Source: Ulvibacterium sp965248315 | GTDB lineage: Bacteria; Bacteroidota; Bacteroidia; Flavobacteriales; Flavobacteriaceae | Assembly (NCBI RefSeq): GCF_965248315.1 | Contig: NZ_CBDFIX010000002.1 | Coordinates: forward strand, 4,030,001 to 4,094,000 | Length of the DNA: 64,000 nt | Reading direction: 5' to 3' | In this document: piece by piece, positions 44,701-53,329 of the stretch | Position numbering within the stretch: the first letter of the stretch is position 1 | Layout: every line of letters begins with the position of its first letter | Program-made: the position numbers and the translations under genes | The notes under the pieces: generated by a model | What the model saw: the letters and a program-made list of their open reading frames with translations, nothing else | Told to the model about the DNA's origin: nothing | Database searches by the model: none

Positions 44701-45193
44701 GGGTAGACTTCTTTACAAAACCAAACTGGCTACTGAAATTCCAATGGTATTGAAACGTCAACTTTAAATCCTCATTGATCTCCTCAAAAACAATTTTATT
44801 GCCATAGGCGTTCTTATAGAGGTTTCTTTGGATTTTGTAGATTCCCACATAGTTGCCCGAGAAAGGTTCCCATAGCAAGGTCTTCCCTTCCCAATGCACC
44901 TGAAATACTGTTTTACCACCAGTTATATCGGCAGATTCGGTGATTTTATCGTCCGTGTAATATGGAAATAATGCCGACTCCGAATTTCGCCTTCCAGCGG
45001 ATAGCCCCCCATTACTGGAAATGAACATCCAATGGTTGGAATGGCTCACAATGCTCATAAAAAAAGGGCGCATCACGTTATAGTTTGAAATCCTGTAATA
45101 TGCTTCATTTTCAAACTGAACCTGTTCTCCCTTAATCTCTTTTGAGGTAGTCGTTATCTTGGAATTTCCTATGTAAATATCGTTTCCAGACAT
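41738..45193 (-). CDS. Large GH94-clan-like protein, probable GH149 beta-1,3-glucan phosphorylase
   Basis: 1151 residues, no signal peptide. N-terminal beta-sandwich (FMSIVSHSNHWMFISSNGGL, SALFPYYTDDKI, TLLWEPFSGNYVGIYKIQRN) and a helical (alpha/alpha) barrel with DYEGNWRDIFQNWEALAYSY, DPWSYIGYWGDHQIIYLLKF, PEGGIWMNTQRPEWNDANNA and GTFFGYEGLGSIYWHMVSKL. The sandwich-plus-barrel plan and the NWRDIFQNWE/GYWGDHQ text are those of inverting glycoside phosphorylases. Length and neighbours (GH17, GH30, sugar transporter) match what is reported for GH149 beta-1,3-glucan phosphorylases in Bacteroidota. It would split imported beta-1,3-glucan oligosaccharides with phosphate, giving glucose 1-phosphate and saving ATP. 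The catalytic acid is probably in the GYWGDHQ stretch. GH161 or an uncharacterised relative is the alternative. Confidence 0.72.
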   Translation of the reverse strand: MSGNDIYIGNSKITTTSKEIKGEQVQFENEAYYRISNYNVMRPFFMSIVSHSNHWMFISSNGGLSAGRRNSESALFPYYTDDKITESADITGGKTVFQVHWEGKTLLWEPFSGNYVGIYKIQRNLYKNAYGNKIVFEEINEDLKLTFQYHWNFSSQFGFVKKSTLINSSENEVRITILDGIQNIMPYGVNSAMQNTSSNLVDAYKRNELEAEIGLGIYALSAIIVDKAEPSEALKATTVWSTGLEKASYLVSSIQLDAFKKGREIEQEVDIKAEKGAYFVNADVVLAAGTKRNWMLIAEVNQSKADIAEIYRLINTERNLFDLIEEDIQKGSGQLMMLNSAADAMQLTADAMRNTRHFANTLFNIMRGGIFDNNYEIEKSDFLAYIEKANNIVFQKRQGSLEQLPERFTVAHLKQIANDNKDGNFKRLALEYMPLKFSRRHGDPSRPWNKFSINTETDDGKKVLDYEGNWRDIFQNWEALAYSYPAFIESMIHKFLNATTFDGYNPYRVTKDGFDWEIIEPDDPWSYIGYWGDHQIIYLLKFLEFMERHYPNKLISYFNENIFVYANVPYKIKGYKAILANPKDTIVFDADLDASINEEREQLGADAALLKDSNKAIYSVNLLEKLLATILAKVSNFIPEGGIWMNTQRPEWNDANNALVGNGVSMVTLCYLRRFLSFFGTIVREVPDAEYQISEELLEFFNETRLALVNNLSVLSDRISDTDRKTIMDGLGKAGSKYRDQIYDSGFSGKTGGISKEKVVQFIEVTIQYLEHTIDVNKRSDNLYHAYNLMTVESDTEVSIAHLAEMLEGQVAVLSSGYISAEASLELLDALKSSRLFRPDQYSYLLYPNKELPRFSDKNNIPPSEVGKSDLMLKLLEDGDTRIVEKDNNGEYHFNGTFNNANSLQTALSQLPEKYRGLVQKDRQLLLEIFEGVFNHKAFTGRSGTFFGYEGLGSIYWHMVSKLLLAVQETCLNAITKKEGEEIIGRLLEHYYEINEGIGVHKSPELYGAFPTDPYSHTPAGKGAQQPGMTGQVKEDILSRFGELGIFVHEGQLRFDPQLLRKTEFLREPSVFRYIAVNGEFKEIELERNSLCFTYCQVPVIYQWADKKGIKVTFNTSSTLEFDTLKLDLQTSTKVFDRNGEIDRIMVFIKK

Positions 45194-45287
45194 TTCAGAT
45201 TTTTAGATGGTTGATTATTGTACTTAAGCGAGAGGCCAGTGGGACCTGTTTCACCACCGACCCTTCCTCAACTTAAGCATATTTCAT

Positions 45288-47558
45288 CTATTCTAGAACT
45301 AAATCGTCCAAATAATACGTGCCGCCTTCCGTTATGGGACTGTCCATTTCATCATTATCCGGTTTTATCACCAATTGGCTATACGAGGTTGGTGAAGCCG
45401 GCAGGTTGATGAACGTAAATTCAACCTCTGTCCACTCATTTGCATTGGGAATGGTTGCAAAAACAGCAGCGGGATTTCCAATACTTCCGTCATTTGGATT
45501 GGCCAGCAATTCGAACCGGAAAACTACATTTGCCTTTGTGGAATAGACTTTTACTTTAAACGTATCGGTAGTCGTTAAATCAAAGTTTGATGGGAATACA
45601 TTCTGAATCCCCCCAAAGAATTCCGAACCGGTAGGTTTATCCACTCTTAAAACAAAGTCGGAGGTATTGATTCCAGTTTTGGATGGATTGGCTGCAAGTT
45701 CAGAAGTTAAACCTGCTCCAAAGTTTTGATTGGAAAGAAAGGTTTCACAACCTTCAAAATCCAAGGGTAACATAGTGGCCGCTACTTCGGTATCGGCACA
45801 TCCACCTCCACCGCCGGAACCACCTGTATCCTGTACTAAGGACACATTGTCTATAATCACCGTACCTATCTCGGCACCCATATCAAAGAGTATGCGACTG
45901 TCCGATCCGCCAAATCCGGTAGCATTTAAGTTTAGTGTAAATGTTTGGGTATCCGTGGTCAGGTTCACAGTTTCATTAACATTGGTAAAAGGATCAACAT
46001 TTAATCCAATACCGGCTATCATAGTCCGACTACGATCCGATGAAGCTTCAAAAGTCAGTATATAGTCAGCGTCTTGGGTGATATCGAGTACTTGGCTTAA
46101 ATTCACATCAAATGCATTACCCGCCACCATTACGTCAACCGAATTAAAACTATTTCCGCCTTCATTAACAATGTTACGTCCGCTCCCGATCCACGGATCA
46201 TCACCTCCCTCAAAGTCTCCGTTGGTCAACAGGCCATCATCAAATCCGCCACCAGTATTACTATCACTACCATCCCCACCTTCAACCAAAGAAACATTGT
46301 CAATGATTACGGCACCTACATCGGCGCCCATATCAAAGAGGATGCGACTATCGGCGCCTCCAAAATCGGCTGCACTCAACTGAAGCATAAAGGTCTGGGG
46401 CTCCGTGGTCAAATTTACCACGGGTGCCGTGTTGGTAAAGGGATCTACGTTTAACCCAATGCCGGCCAAGATGGTCCTGGCCCTGTCCGAAGATGCCTCA
46501 AAGGATAGAATATAATTGGTGCCCTGAGTAAGCTCTACGACTTGGCTCAAGTTCACCGTGAAGGGCTCCCCGGCCATCTCCACATTGGCAGAATTGAAGC
46601 TATTGCCGCCTTCGGCTACCACATTAAGGGCGTTCCCAATCCAGCCTGCCCCACCGTTTTCAAAATCACCATTGGTCAAAAGGCCGTCGTCAAAACCTCC
46701 ACCCATATCACTCTCCACTTGTATTATATCATCCAAATAAAATGTGCTGGATATTCCGGGGTCGGCAGCAAAGCCCACAAACAGGTCCAAGTTCTCATAT
46801 TGTCCATCCGGTACAAAAGCCTGTCCGTTTTCCAGATCGCCATCAATAAAACTTTTAACCCCATTTGTCAAAAAGTTAAAGGTTAGGTCTTCCCAGCCGC
46901 TACCGGTATGTACCGTAACCACTTCCACGTCCCTGGCACCATCAATACCACCAGAAAACTTTACTAAAAAGTTGGTTGCCACGGTCGAATATAGTTTTAA
47001 AGTTATGGTCTTATCAGTACCGCTAAAGTCTATGGGACTGTCCATGGGGAAAGTGACTCCTTGAAACGAGACCCCATTGGAAACAATTTCCCCTACCATA
47101 GAGGTTGTGGTATTGGCACCGGATAGTTGCGGGTTTTCCAGAATCTGAAATGACGTATCAAAAGTGACAATGGTAGAGTAATCCACATTCTCACCGTCAA
47201 AAGTAATGGGCAAGGCCAATACCTCTGGAACGTTAATAATAATTTCATCCTGAAATGTACCGGATGCCCCTGCTATATTGGATGCGGTAAGGATTACCGT
47301 GTATGTGCCGTTGGCCGTATAGATTTTGGTAGGGTTTATCTCTTCCGAATCAGTTTCGTCACCAAAATCCCAGGCATAACCATTGACATTTGTAGAGGTA
47401 TTAATAAAGGTGACCGCACCTGTGCTTTGGTCCAGGGTATATGTAAAACCAACTTCTACTTTTGGTAATTCGGTATCATCATCATCTTCGCAGCCTACCA
47501 ATGTTAGTGCCAGAAAGAAGACCGAAAGAATTTTAATTCTATCAATAATCTGTTTCAT
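45288..47558 (-). CDS. PKD and duplicated CBM-like surface glycan-binding lipoprotein
   Basis: 756 residues with lipobox TLVGC (cysteine 23) followed by EDDDD, an acidic lipoprotein export signal typical of Bacteroidota surface lipoproteins. Residues ~35-110 are a PKD domain (YAWDFGDETDSEEINPTKIY). Then comes a beta-sandwich (~115-285), two nearly identical carbohydrate-binding-like modules (~286-426 and ~436-575; each GGGFDDGLLTNGDFE...RILFDMGA) and a last sandwich (~590-756; FDLTTTDTFKVKVYST). It has no catalytic motif. It most likely binds laminarin on the cell surface and hands it to GH16 and to the uptake system. Confidence 0.8.
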   Translation of the reverse strand: MKQIIDRIKILSVFFLALTLVGCEDDDDTELPKVEVGFTYTLDQSTGAVTFINTSTNVNGYAWDFGDETDSEEINPTKIYTANGTYTVILTASNIAGASGTFQDEIIINVPEVLALPITFDGENVDYSTIVTFDTSFQILENPQLSGANTTTSMVGEIVSNGVSFQGVTFPMDSPIDFSGTDKTITLKLYSTVATNFLVKFSGGIDGARDVEVVTVHTGSGWEDLTFNFLTNGVKSFIDGDLENGQAFVPDGQYENLDLFVGFAADPGISSTFYLDDIIQVESDMGGGFDDGLLTNGDFENGGAGWIGNALNVVAEGGNSFNSANVEMAGEPFTVNLSQVVELTQGTNYILSFEASSDRARTILAGIGLNVDPFTNTAPVVNLTTEPQTFMLQLSAADFGGADSRILFDMGADVGAVIIDNVSLVEGGDGSDSNTGGGFDDGLLTNGDFEGGDDPWIGSGRNIVNEGGNSFNSVDVMVAGNAFDVNLSQVLDITQDADYILTFEASSDRSRTMIAGIGLNVDPFTNVNETVNLTTDTQTFTLNLNATGFGGSDSRILFDMGAEIGTVIIDNVSLVQDTGGSGGGGGCADTEVAATMLPLDFEGCETFLSNQNFGAGLTSELAANPSKTGINTSDFVLRVDKPTGSEFFGGIQNVFPSNFDLTTTDTFKVKVYSTKANVVFRFELLANPNDGSIGNPAAVFATIPNANEWTEVEFTFINLPASPTSYSQLVIKPDNDEMDSPITEGGTYYLDDLVLE
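45834..46703. repeat. Tandem internal duplication in the binding lipoprotein gene
   Basis: Approximate blocks 46281-46703 and 45834-46253 encode two copies of a ~140-residue CBM4/9-like module. Shared text: GGGFDDGLLTNGDFE, FTVNLSQV versus FDVNLSQV, NYILSFEASSDRARTILAG versus DYILTFEASSDRSRTMIAG, and ADVGAVIIDNVSLV versus AEIGTVIIDNVSLV. Most differences are small, so the duplication is recent or kept alike by recombination. Confidence 0.8.
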
Positions 47559-47572
47559 AGTTAATTTGTTTT

Positions 47573-48439
47573 TTATTGTTGATACACACGTACATAGTCT
47601 ACGAGCATGGTCTGGGGGAAAACAGTTTCGTTATTCGGTGGTCCGGGTAAGTTACCCCCAATAGCTACATTAAGAATGATATAGAACGGACGATCAAAGA
47701 CCCATTCACCTTGGCCATCCGTTTCCTCATCTATATCCTCAGGTGTAATTTGTTGATACAAATCACCGTCTACGTAGTAATTAATGTAATCCGGGGCCCA
47801 CTCTATTCCAAAGATGTGGAATCCGGTATCAAAACGATCATTGGCCAATTCATAGTCCTTGCCAATTGAATCCCCACCGAAAAAACCTGGGCCATGGACA
47901 CTACCAAAAGCAATGGTGGGTTCATCACCTACATTCTCCATAATATCAATCTCGCCGCAAGCAGGCCAGGGATTATCATCACAATTGTTGCCCAATAAAA
48001 AAAATGCCGGCCAATAGCCTTTTCCAAAAGGTACTCGAATACGTGCCTCAAAACGCCCATATGCCTGCTCAAACAATCCTTGGGTGGTAAGTCTTGCGGA
48101 GGTAAACAAGGCCCCATTAAAATCCTCTTGCCTTGCGGTAATCAATAGGAATCCGTTTTGAACGGTAACATTTTCCTGCCTATCCGTATAGTACTGTAAC
48201 TCATTGTTGCCCCAACCCGGGATACCTTGTTCCGTACCATCGCCAATATCAAAACGCCAACGACTGGAGTCTGGCGCACCATCTACATCAAAATTATCCT
48301 CCCACACCAAGGTATTGAAGGTGGCTACGGTCTGGGTATCATCAGTTTCGCAACCCATAACCAAAAGGAACAGGCTTGCGAAAAACGTTTTGTAGCCCCA
48401 CATTGATTTTATGTTCGTATTTAAAACTTTATGTTTCAT
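47573..48439 (-). CDS. GH16 laminarinase-type endo-beta-1,3-glucanase (lipoprotein)
   Basis: 288 residues as given; an internal ATG at residue 13 (48403) gives a neat lipoprotein signal (FFASLFLLVMGC, cysteine 30), so that start may be the true one. The GH16 catalytic motif without bulge differs slightly from E-x-D-x-x-E: EIDIMENVG at 163-171, with nucleophile E163 and acid/base E168. Other family marks are WGNNELQYYTDRQENVTVQN, GRFEARIRVPFGKGYWPAFF and FHIFGIEWAPDYINYYVDGD. It cuts internal beta-1,3 bonds of laminarin at the cell surface, and is placed between two binding lipoproteins. Confidence 0.93.
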   Translation of the reverse strand: MKHKVLNTNIKSMWGYKTFFASLFLLVMGCETDDTQTVATFNTLVWEDNFDVDGAPDSSRWRFDIGDGTEQGIPGWGNNELQYYTDRQENVTVQNGFLLITARQEDFNGALFTSARLTTQGLFEQAYGRFEARIRVPFGKGYWPAFFLLGNNCDDNPWPACGEIDIMENVGDEPTIAFGSVHGPGFFGGDSIGKDYELANDRFDTGFHIFGIEWAPDYINYYVDGDLYQQITPEDIDEETDGQGEWVFDRPFYIILNVAIGGNLPGPPNNETVFPQTMLVDYVRVYQQ

Positions 48440-48460
48440 AGCTTCTTAAGGATTTACATA

Positions 48461-49846
48461 TTATTCAGCGGAGAAAAAGATGTTATCGATCGATACGTTG
48501 GATATGGTACCATCTGAGACAAAGAATAACTGGCCAATAGCATTTCTTGCGCCAAGACCCGTAAAATTGGAGAGTGGGATTTGGAATTCTACCCATTCGT
48601 TGGGGACTAGATCACTACCCTCAATTCTAAACGTACCGGAAGTCAAATCTGGGTTTCCTACAGAGTTGATCAATTGTATATTAATGAAGTCCCCTGCATC
48701 AATGGATTCATCCACTCTGATTGAAATGCGCAATTCTGTCATTTCAGTAATGTCTATTGGAGCTACATTTTGAAAGAAATTAATAGAGACAAAGTCAAGT
48801 TCGGTATATCTAATGATTTGCCCTCCATTTTCTTCCACTAGGCCTCCTTTTGTATTTTGACCTAGAAAAAACCCATTGTAGTTGTCCACAGGAATGTCAG
48901 CGAACAAATCAGTAAAAATTGAGACGATTTGTGCTGATTCAGAGGATTCTACAAGCAATTTACCCTCTGCAAGCACCCCTGCAATAGAGGCTGTTATTTC
49001 TGTTGAACCTGTGCCTGCAACAGTAACCTCGCCAAGTTCATCTACAAAAGCTACGTTGGGATCAGAGCTTTCAAAACTGAAGTAAGAAGGTGTAAGGTTG
49101 ATTGTCTGATCAACTCCCGACCCCAAATTAAATGTTTGTTGCAACTGGCTAATGGTTACAGTTTGCCCCACCGTTGTCGGGAACCGGCTGTCATTGCCTC
49201 CCAAAATGGAAGGTCTGGATTGCGCTACAGTCCCTAAACTTTCGAACCGTAACTCGTCGATCCAAAAAGTGAACCCCACACCGTTAGTGCTTAGTGTCCC
49301 GGCGGAGAATCTAAACATACCACGTTCTTGAACCAATTTTGAAGGATCCGGAATAGGAATTATAACTTTTTTCCAATCTGTGGATAAACGAATGTTTTGC
49401 AGACCTACCGCAAATTTATCCTCTTCAAAATCGGACCCAAAACCTACTTCATCGATAGTGGCGGTGGTAGAACCTTTTACATAAAACGTTAAAGCATCAA
49501 AACCCGTTAAGTCCCTACCGGGCCCGCGATCGAGGAAAATGCCGCCAATAAAGCTCCCATTAGGGTCATCTGGTGCAGGTACATCAATTCGGATAGAGGA
49601 CGAACCTTCAAAAGCGATATCATCATCCGTACCAAAGCCTTCGGTATTCGCCCCGATAGCTGGATCAAAAGACACGAAAAACTCATCGGTAAGGCTTACG
49701 GGAGTATCCGTAAATATGTCTGCATTAGCCGAAAACGTAGCAAATTTCACCTCATCCGAAAAATCTCTTTCACAAGATGAAAAGGCAACAAAGCCCAAAA
49801 CCAGAAGAAGTATAAAACGTAAATTGGTGTATATATAAATTTTCAT
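48461..49846 (-). CDS. Surface glycan-binding-like lipoprotein with Big_2 domain
   Basis: 461 residues with lipobox AFSSC (cysteine 25). First module ~40-210 is a CBM-like sandwich (FEGSSSIRIDVPAPDDP, DLTGFDALTFYVKGSTTATI, FTFWIDELRFESLG). Residues ~220-305 form a bacterial Ig-like (Big_2) domain (FESSDPNVAFVDELGEVTVA, STEITASIAGVLAEGKLLVE). A second sandwich occupies ~310-461 (YNGFFLGQNTKGGLVEENGG, FRIEGSDLVPNEWVEFQIPL, NVSIDNIFFSAE). There is no catalytic motif. It is 12 bases after the glycosidase-barrel gene and 21 before GH16. Such proteins usually replace or help SusE/F-type binders. Confidence 0.75.
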   Translation of the reverse strand: MKIYIYTNLRFILLLVLGFVAFSSCERDFSDEVKFATFSANADIFTDTPVSLTDEFFVSFDPAIGANTEGFGTDDDIAFEGSSSIRIDVPAPDDPNGSFIGGIFLDRGPGRDLTGFDALTFYVKGSTTATIDEVGFGSDFEEDKFAVGLQNIRLSTDWKKVIIPIPDPSKLVQERGMFRFSAGTLSTNGVGFTFWIDELRFESLGTVAQSRPSILGGNDSRFPTTVGQTVTISQLQQTFNLGSGVDQTINLTPSYFSFESSDPNVAFVDELGEVTVAGTGSTEITASIAGVLAEGKLLVESSESAQIVSIFTDLFADIPVDNYNGFFLGQNTKGGLVEENGGQIIRYTELDFVSINFFQNVAPIDITEMTELRISIRVDESIDAGDFINIQLINSVGNPDLTSGTFRIEGSDLVPNEWVEFQIPLSNFTGLGARNAIGQLFFVSDGTISNVSIDNIFFSAE

Positions 49847-49858
49847 TTTTCAATCTTT

Positions 49859-52800
49859 TTATTTCCCGATATTGATATGTATATATGTCATAATTTCCCA
49901 TTCATTACCATTGTCAAAACCAACCGGACTTAAAATGGGCTCAGGAGGAAATGTACCAGTTGATACGGCGGTCGGTGCATAGCGGGGGGAGAACTCGTTT
50001 AATGATCGCCATATACCCCGTATACCTATTTGGGTACTGGGTAAAATAAACCAATCAGGTTTGCCCAAGGTGGTAGAGATATCCAACATCAACTGTACCG
50101 GGTATGTTAAGTTAAAATCCCTATGGTAGTCATAAGGTCCCCAGTCGTTAATCTTTTGGGAGTACTGCAGTTTGTATTTTTTATAAAGTATACGGACATC
50201 TCCGCCAAAACGCTTTATCAATCGATCACTATCGCCATTACCTTGTCCATTGCCATAGTAGAAATTTCCAATGATTCCTAGATCTGCGCCTAGTTTGGAA
50301 ACCATCCTGGAATGGACTTCCCATAAGTCCTCGGCAGGTGCAGAATTGGGAAAAGAAAAAATGGTCCGATCCGCCAAAAATCCAATATGGGCGTCCATAG
50401 TGGTGGGAAGGTGGCGGTATACAAAGCCCAGGTTCATGGCAAACTTGGCATCTTCCGACCGGTCATTGTCCCATTCGTACATCCATGTACCCGGCGTGGG
50501 GTCATAGGTAAAGAGTATCTCCCCGGCAGTGGTCTCACGATTCCAACGTACGGCAAAAGGATCATCAATAATATTCCTTAGTCGACCAGGAGCTTGTACA
50601 TCTTGAGGTATAGCATCTACCAATGGTTTTTGCCATAAGAAATTGGGTGCAATTTGAAAATTTCCTGTGGCCAAAGTAAATCCAGATAATACATTTACCT
50701 GATTACCGCTTCCGGTATCTTTTAGCTTCCATCCAGTGAAAGTCAAAGTTTGATCAGCTCCTCCATTGGCAATCAAGCCCATAGCCGCAGCTTGGCCGTA
50801 CCAATTAAATTTTCCGCCTTCATAGGTAAGTTTCACTTTACCACCCCAGTTATCACTTGCTTGAATCCTGTCCTCAAAAACGGTATAGTTTCCGGGCGTA
50901 CCCCTCACATCTTGAAAAGCAGTACCGTTCAATGGGCTTCCGGCCCAAATTCCGCCTAACATAACACCAAACTTGCCAAATTCTCTTTCTACTGCCAGTG
51001 TTGCTCTTTCCGTTGGCCATGGTGGAACCACACCACTTCGTAATTGATTTATATCCAGGACCCGTCGTCCATTTTCATCAAAAACAATGTTGGTTTCAAA
51101 ATCCCTGTGATAAATACCGGTTACGTCGAATTTTCCAAAATGTCTTTTGTACTTAAAAAGCATTGTTGGGTTGGCGCCCCACCATAGTTGGGGACCTATG
51201 GCCGCTTTTAAACCTTTAAGCACTCCTTTGCCATCAACTTCCGCTCCTAATATTTCACCGTTATAGATATCCAGGTTAGGACCGTAATTGGCTTCTGGAT
51301 AGAGACCAAAAAAATCACCCTCGTATCCCCAGTGATAATGGCCGGTCCGGTAGAACCCCCTTAAATCGAACTCTTTTGCGTTCCATTCAAATTCAGCTTG
51401 GTATACCCGTACCCTATTTACGTCCTGGACCACTACATTTCCTTGATCGGTATTCACCTCTATTGGACGGGAGTTGTTCTCATAAAAAATTTCATTGATC
51501 GGATTCTGTGCTACATTTCCGACTATATTAAAGTTTACCTCTGCCCGCATGTTGGAAGCAGGGTTGCCCTCTACCCCAAAAAAATAGGATTGCATATGAT
51601 CAAACCCCAATTGATTTGGAAACGTATTGGGATCGTCCGGGTCGGCATTATCCGGAGTCGTTATTAGACTACCTCCCGTACTGAACGTAGCAAGCCTTGC
51701 CGTGAGATTACTTATACGAAGTAGTTTGCTTTGCTCACCGCTTAAGGCGGCCTTATCGCCACGTGCCTTGAGCACGGCATCCATTAGTTGAATATTGTTG
51801 AAATAATTGTCTACAAAGTCTAAGTCTACACCTTCCCCATAAGGGTTCAATTGATGTGCTTCCTTCAATGCATAGTAGGCCGCCCGTGGATAGAGCTCGT
51901 ACAGCCCCCTGGGATTGGTGGCGCCTTTGGCACAAATTCCAAACCATTCCTCGTTCATGTTATTGGCTCCGGGGGCTGCCAAATCCCTGGCGTATCCTCC
52001 ATTGGACCATGAGGCATTGTTGTCGTGGACATCTGCGTTTTCTCGATCATCAAAACCGAATTTCCACCAGCCATCACTAAATTGAAATGTAAAACCTCCT
52101 ATGGAATTATCGGCCTTGCCCAAACCAGCGGCATTTTCATAGATTTCCTTCCAATTGCCCACCATATAGTAGGCCTGTGAAAATTGGTCTTCCTTGTTTT
52201 CAACAGCATTGTAAGCATCTGCCCCAAATTCCGTAAACATGACCGGTTTATTGAGTTTTTCCTTTACCACTTGGAACATATCCCCAAAGGAAAGACCGCG
52301 ATAGGTGTTTGTTCCATATATATCAACATCTTTACATTCTTCGGCAACGATGTCGATGAACAAAACATCCCCATTGCATATGGCCACGGGATGCGATGGG
52401 TCCATGGCCTTCATTTTTTTAGCGGCCTCGTTCATCAATCGATACATGGGCCTTCCCCTGCTTTCGCCTATAAATTGTATTCTTTCTTCATCGTCCGGAA
52501 AATCTTCCGTCTCCGCTCCTGCCCAGAACAATCCATAGTTATTCTCATTTCCCAATAGGTAAAGTAACAGGCCAGGTGTATCTTTATAACCTTTGACCAA
52601 TTCCTCCATTTCGGACATTAAGAACTCCTGGGTCTTTGCGTCGTCGTAAATGGTCACCGGAGTCCAGACACCGTCCAACGTTAACCCGTAGCGACCAAAA
52701 GAATGATTAAGCATGGTATAGATACCATAGTTTTCGTAGATGTATTTTATCCACCTTGCCGGAACTCCTGTGTACTGTCTAATAACATTAACATTCATGT

Positions 52801-53059
52801 TTTTAAGAAGCGACATTTCCGTATCAAGTCCGGCTTTAATCACATCATCGGACTTTTTCCAGAATTCTGCGTTCACCGTATTGGTGCCGATAGGGATATA
52901 ATCCCAGTTCATACCATTGATCATGAAGCTTTCGCCATCAACGACCAGTTTTGTTCCTTTTTCGTCGCTTACTACAGTTACATTGCTGGATTGCGCAAAA
53001 ACCATCGCGGTAAAGAAGAAAAAGGTTAGTTTGAGTAATTTTTTATGAAGTGTATCCAT
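49859..53059 (-). CDS. GH-A clan glycosidase fused to a probable outer-membrane barrel
   Basis: 1066 residues. Signal peptide (TFFFFTAMVFAQ). Residues ~25-420 form a TIM-barrel glycosidase: LVVDGESFMINGMNWDYIP, LLKNMNVNVIRQY, acid/base E172 in LLYLLGNENNYG, nucleophile E277 in PVMFTEFGADAYN. The text is closest to GH2-TIM or GH72-type (beta-1,3-glucanosyltransferase) enzymes. From ~480 to the end the sequence is a series of short amphipathic strands with aromatic edges (QAEFEWNAKEFDLRGFYRTG, LFKYKRHFGKFDVTGIYHRD, KLTYEGGKFNWYGQAAAMGL), ending EWEIMTYIHINIGK, as expected for an outer-membrane beta-barrel. First gene of the glucan operon. It may cut or transfer laminarin chains at the surface and provide a passage. 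The barrel is inferred from pattern only. Confidence 0.7.
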   Translation of the reverse strand: MDTLHKKLLKLTFFFFTAMVFAQSSNVTVVSDEKGTKLVVDGESFMINGMNWDYIPIGTNTVNAEFWKKSDDVIKAGLDTEMSLLKNMNVNVIRQYTGVPARWIKYIYENYGIYTMLNHSFGRYGLTLDGVWTPVTIYDDAKTQEFLMSEMEELVKGYKDTPGLLLYLLGNENNYGLFWAGAETEDFPDDEERIQFIGESRGRPMYRLMNEAAKKMKAMDPSHPVAICNGDVLFIDIVAEECKDVDIYGTNTYRGLSFGDMFQVVKEKLNKPVMFTEFGADAYNAVENKEDQFSQAYYMVGNWKEIYENAAGLGKADNSIGGFTFQFSDGWWKFGFDDRENADVHDNNASWSNGGYARDLAAPGANNMNEEWFGICAKGATNPRGLYELYPRAAYYALKEAHQLNPYGEGVDLDFVDNYFNNIQLMDAVLKARGDKAALSGEQSKLLRISNLTARLATFSTGGSLITTPDNADPDDPNTFPNQLGFDHMQSYFFGVEGNPASNMRAEVNFNIVGNVAQNPINEIFYENNSRPIEVNTDQGNVVVQDVNRVRVYQAEFEWNAKEFDLRGFYRTGHYHWGYEGDFFGLYPEANYGPNLDIYNGEILGAEVDGKGVLKGLKAAIGPQLWWGANPTMLFKYKRHFGKFDVTGIYHRDFETNIVFDENGRRVLDINQLRSGVVPPWPTERATLAVEREFGKFGVMLGGIWAGSPLNGTAFQDVRGTPGNYTVFEDRIQASDNWGGKVKLTYEGGKFNWYGQAAAMGLIANGGADQTLTFTGWKLKDTGSGNQVNVLSGFTLATGNFQIAPNFLWQKPLVDAIPQDVQAPGRLRNIIDDPFAVRWNRETTAGEILFTYDPTPGTWMYEWDNDRSEDAKFAMNLGFVYRHLPTTMDAHIGFLADRTIFSFPNSAPAEDLWEVHSRMVSKLGADLGIIGNFYYGNGQGNGDSDRLIKRFGGDVRILYKKYKLQYSQKINDWGPYDYHRDFNLTYPVQLMLDISTTLGKPDWFILPSTQIGIRGIWRSLNEFSPRYAPTAVSTGTFPPEPILSPVGFDNGNEWEIMTYIHINIGK

Positions 53060-53329
53060 AGAGCAATTTTTGATTCTCTAAACTTATTATCAAAAATTAT
53101 GGATACCATAAGATTTACCCCTACAAAAAATATACATGATAAAAAATAGGGGTAATTTCTACCGATATGACAGAAGGATGTGCTTTAATCTACCATTATT
53201 GCTGATATTTTGGCCAATTGTTAAAAAACTAGTTTTCATAGGATTACAAAAGGGGAAAACACTTTTGTATAGGTCATGTTGAGGCATAAACCAAGCATGT
53301 TGAGGAAAAAAACAGAATTGTTGACCGGA
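53060..53329. promoter_or_regulatory. Upstream region of the glucan operon, with 21-bp-period direct repeat
   Basis: Non-coding interval between the LuxR-type regulator and the first structural gene. CATGTTGAGG occurs twice (53275-53284 and 53296-53305), start to start 21 bases, which places both on the same face of the helix. It is ~216-246 bases upstream of the start at 53059 and would suit binding of a dimeric activator such as the adjacent regulator. A promoter could lie nearer the start (TAAGTTTA around 53074 on the minus strand) but is not clear. Confidence 0.4.
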
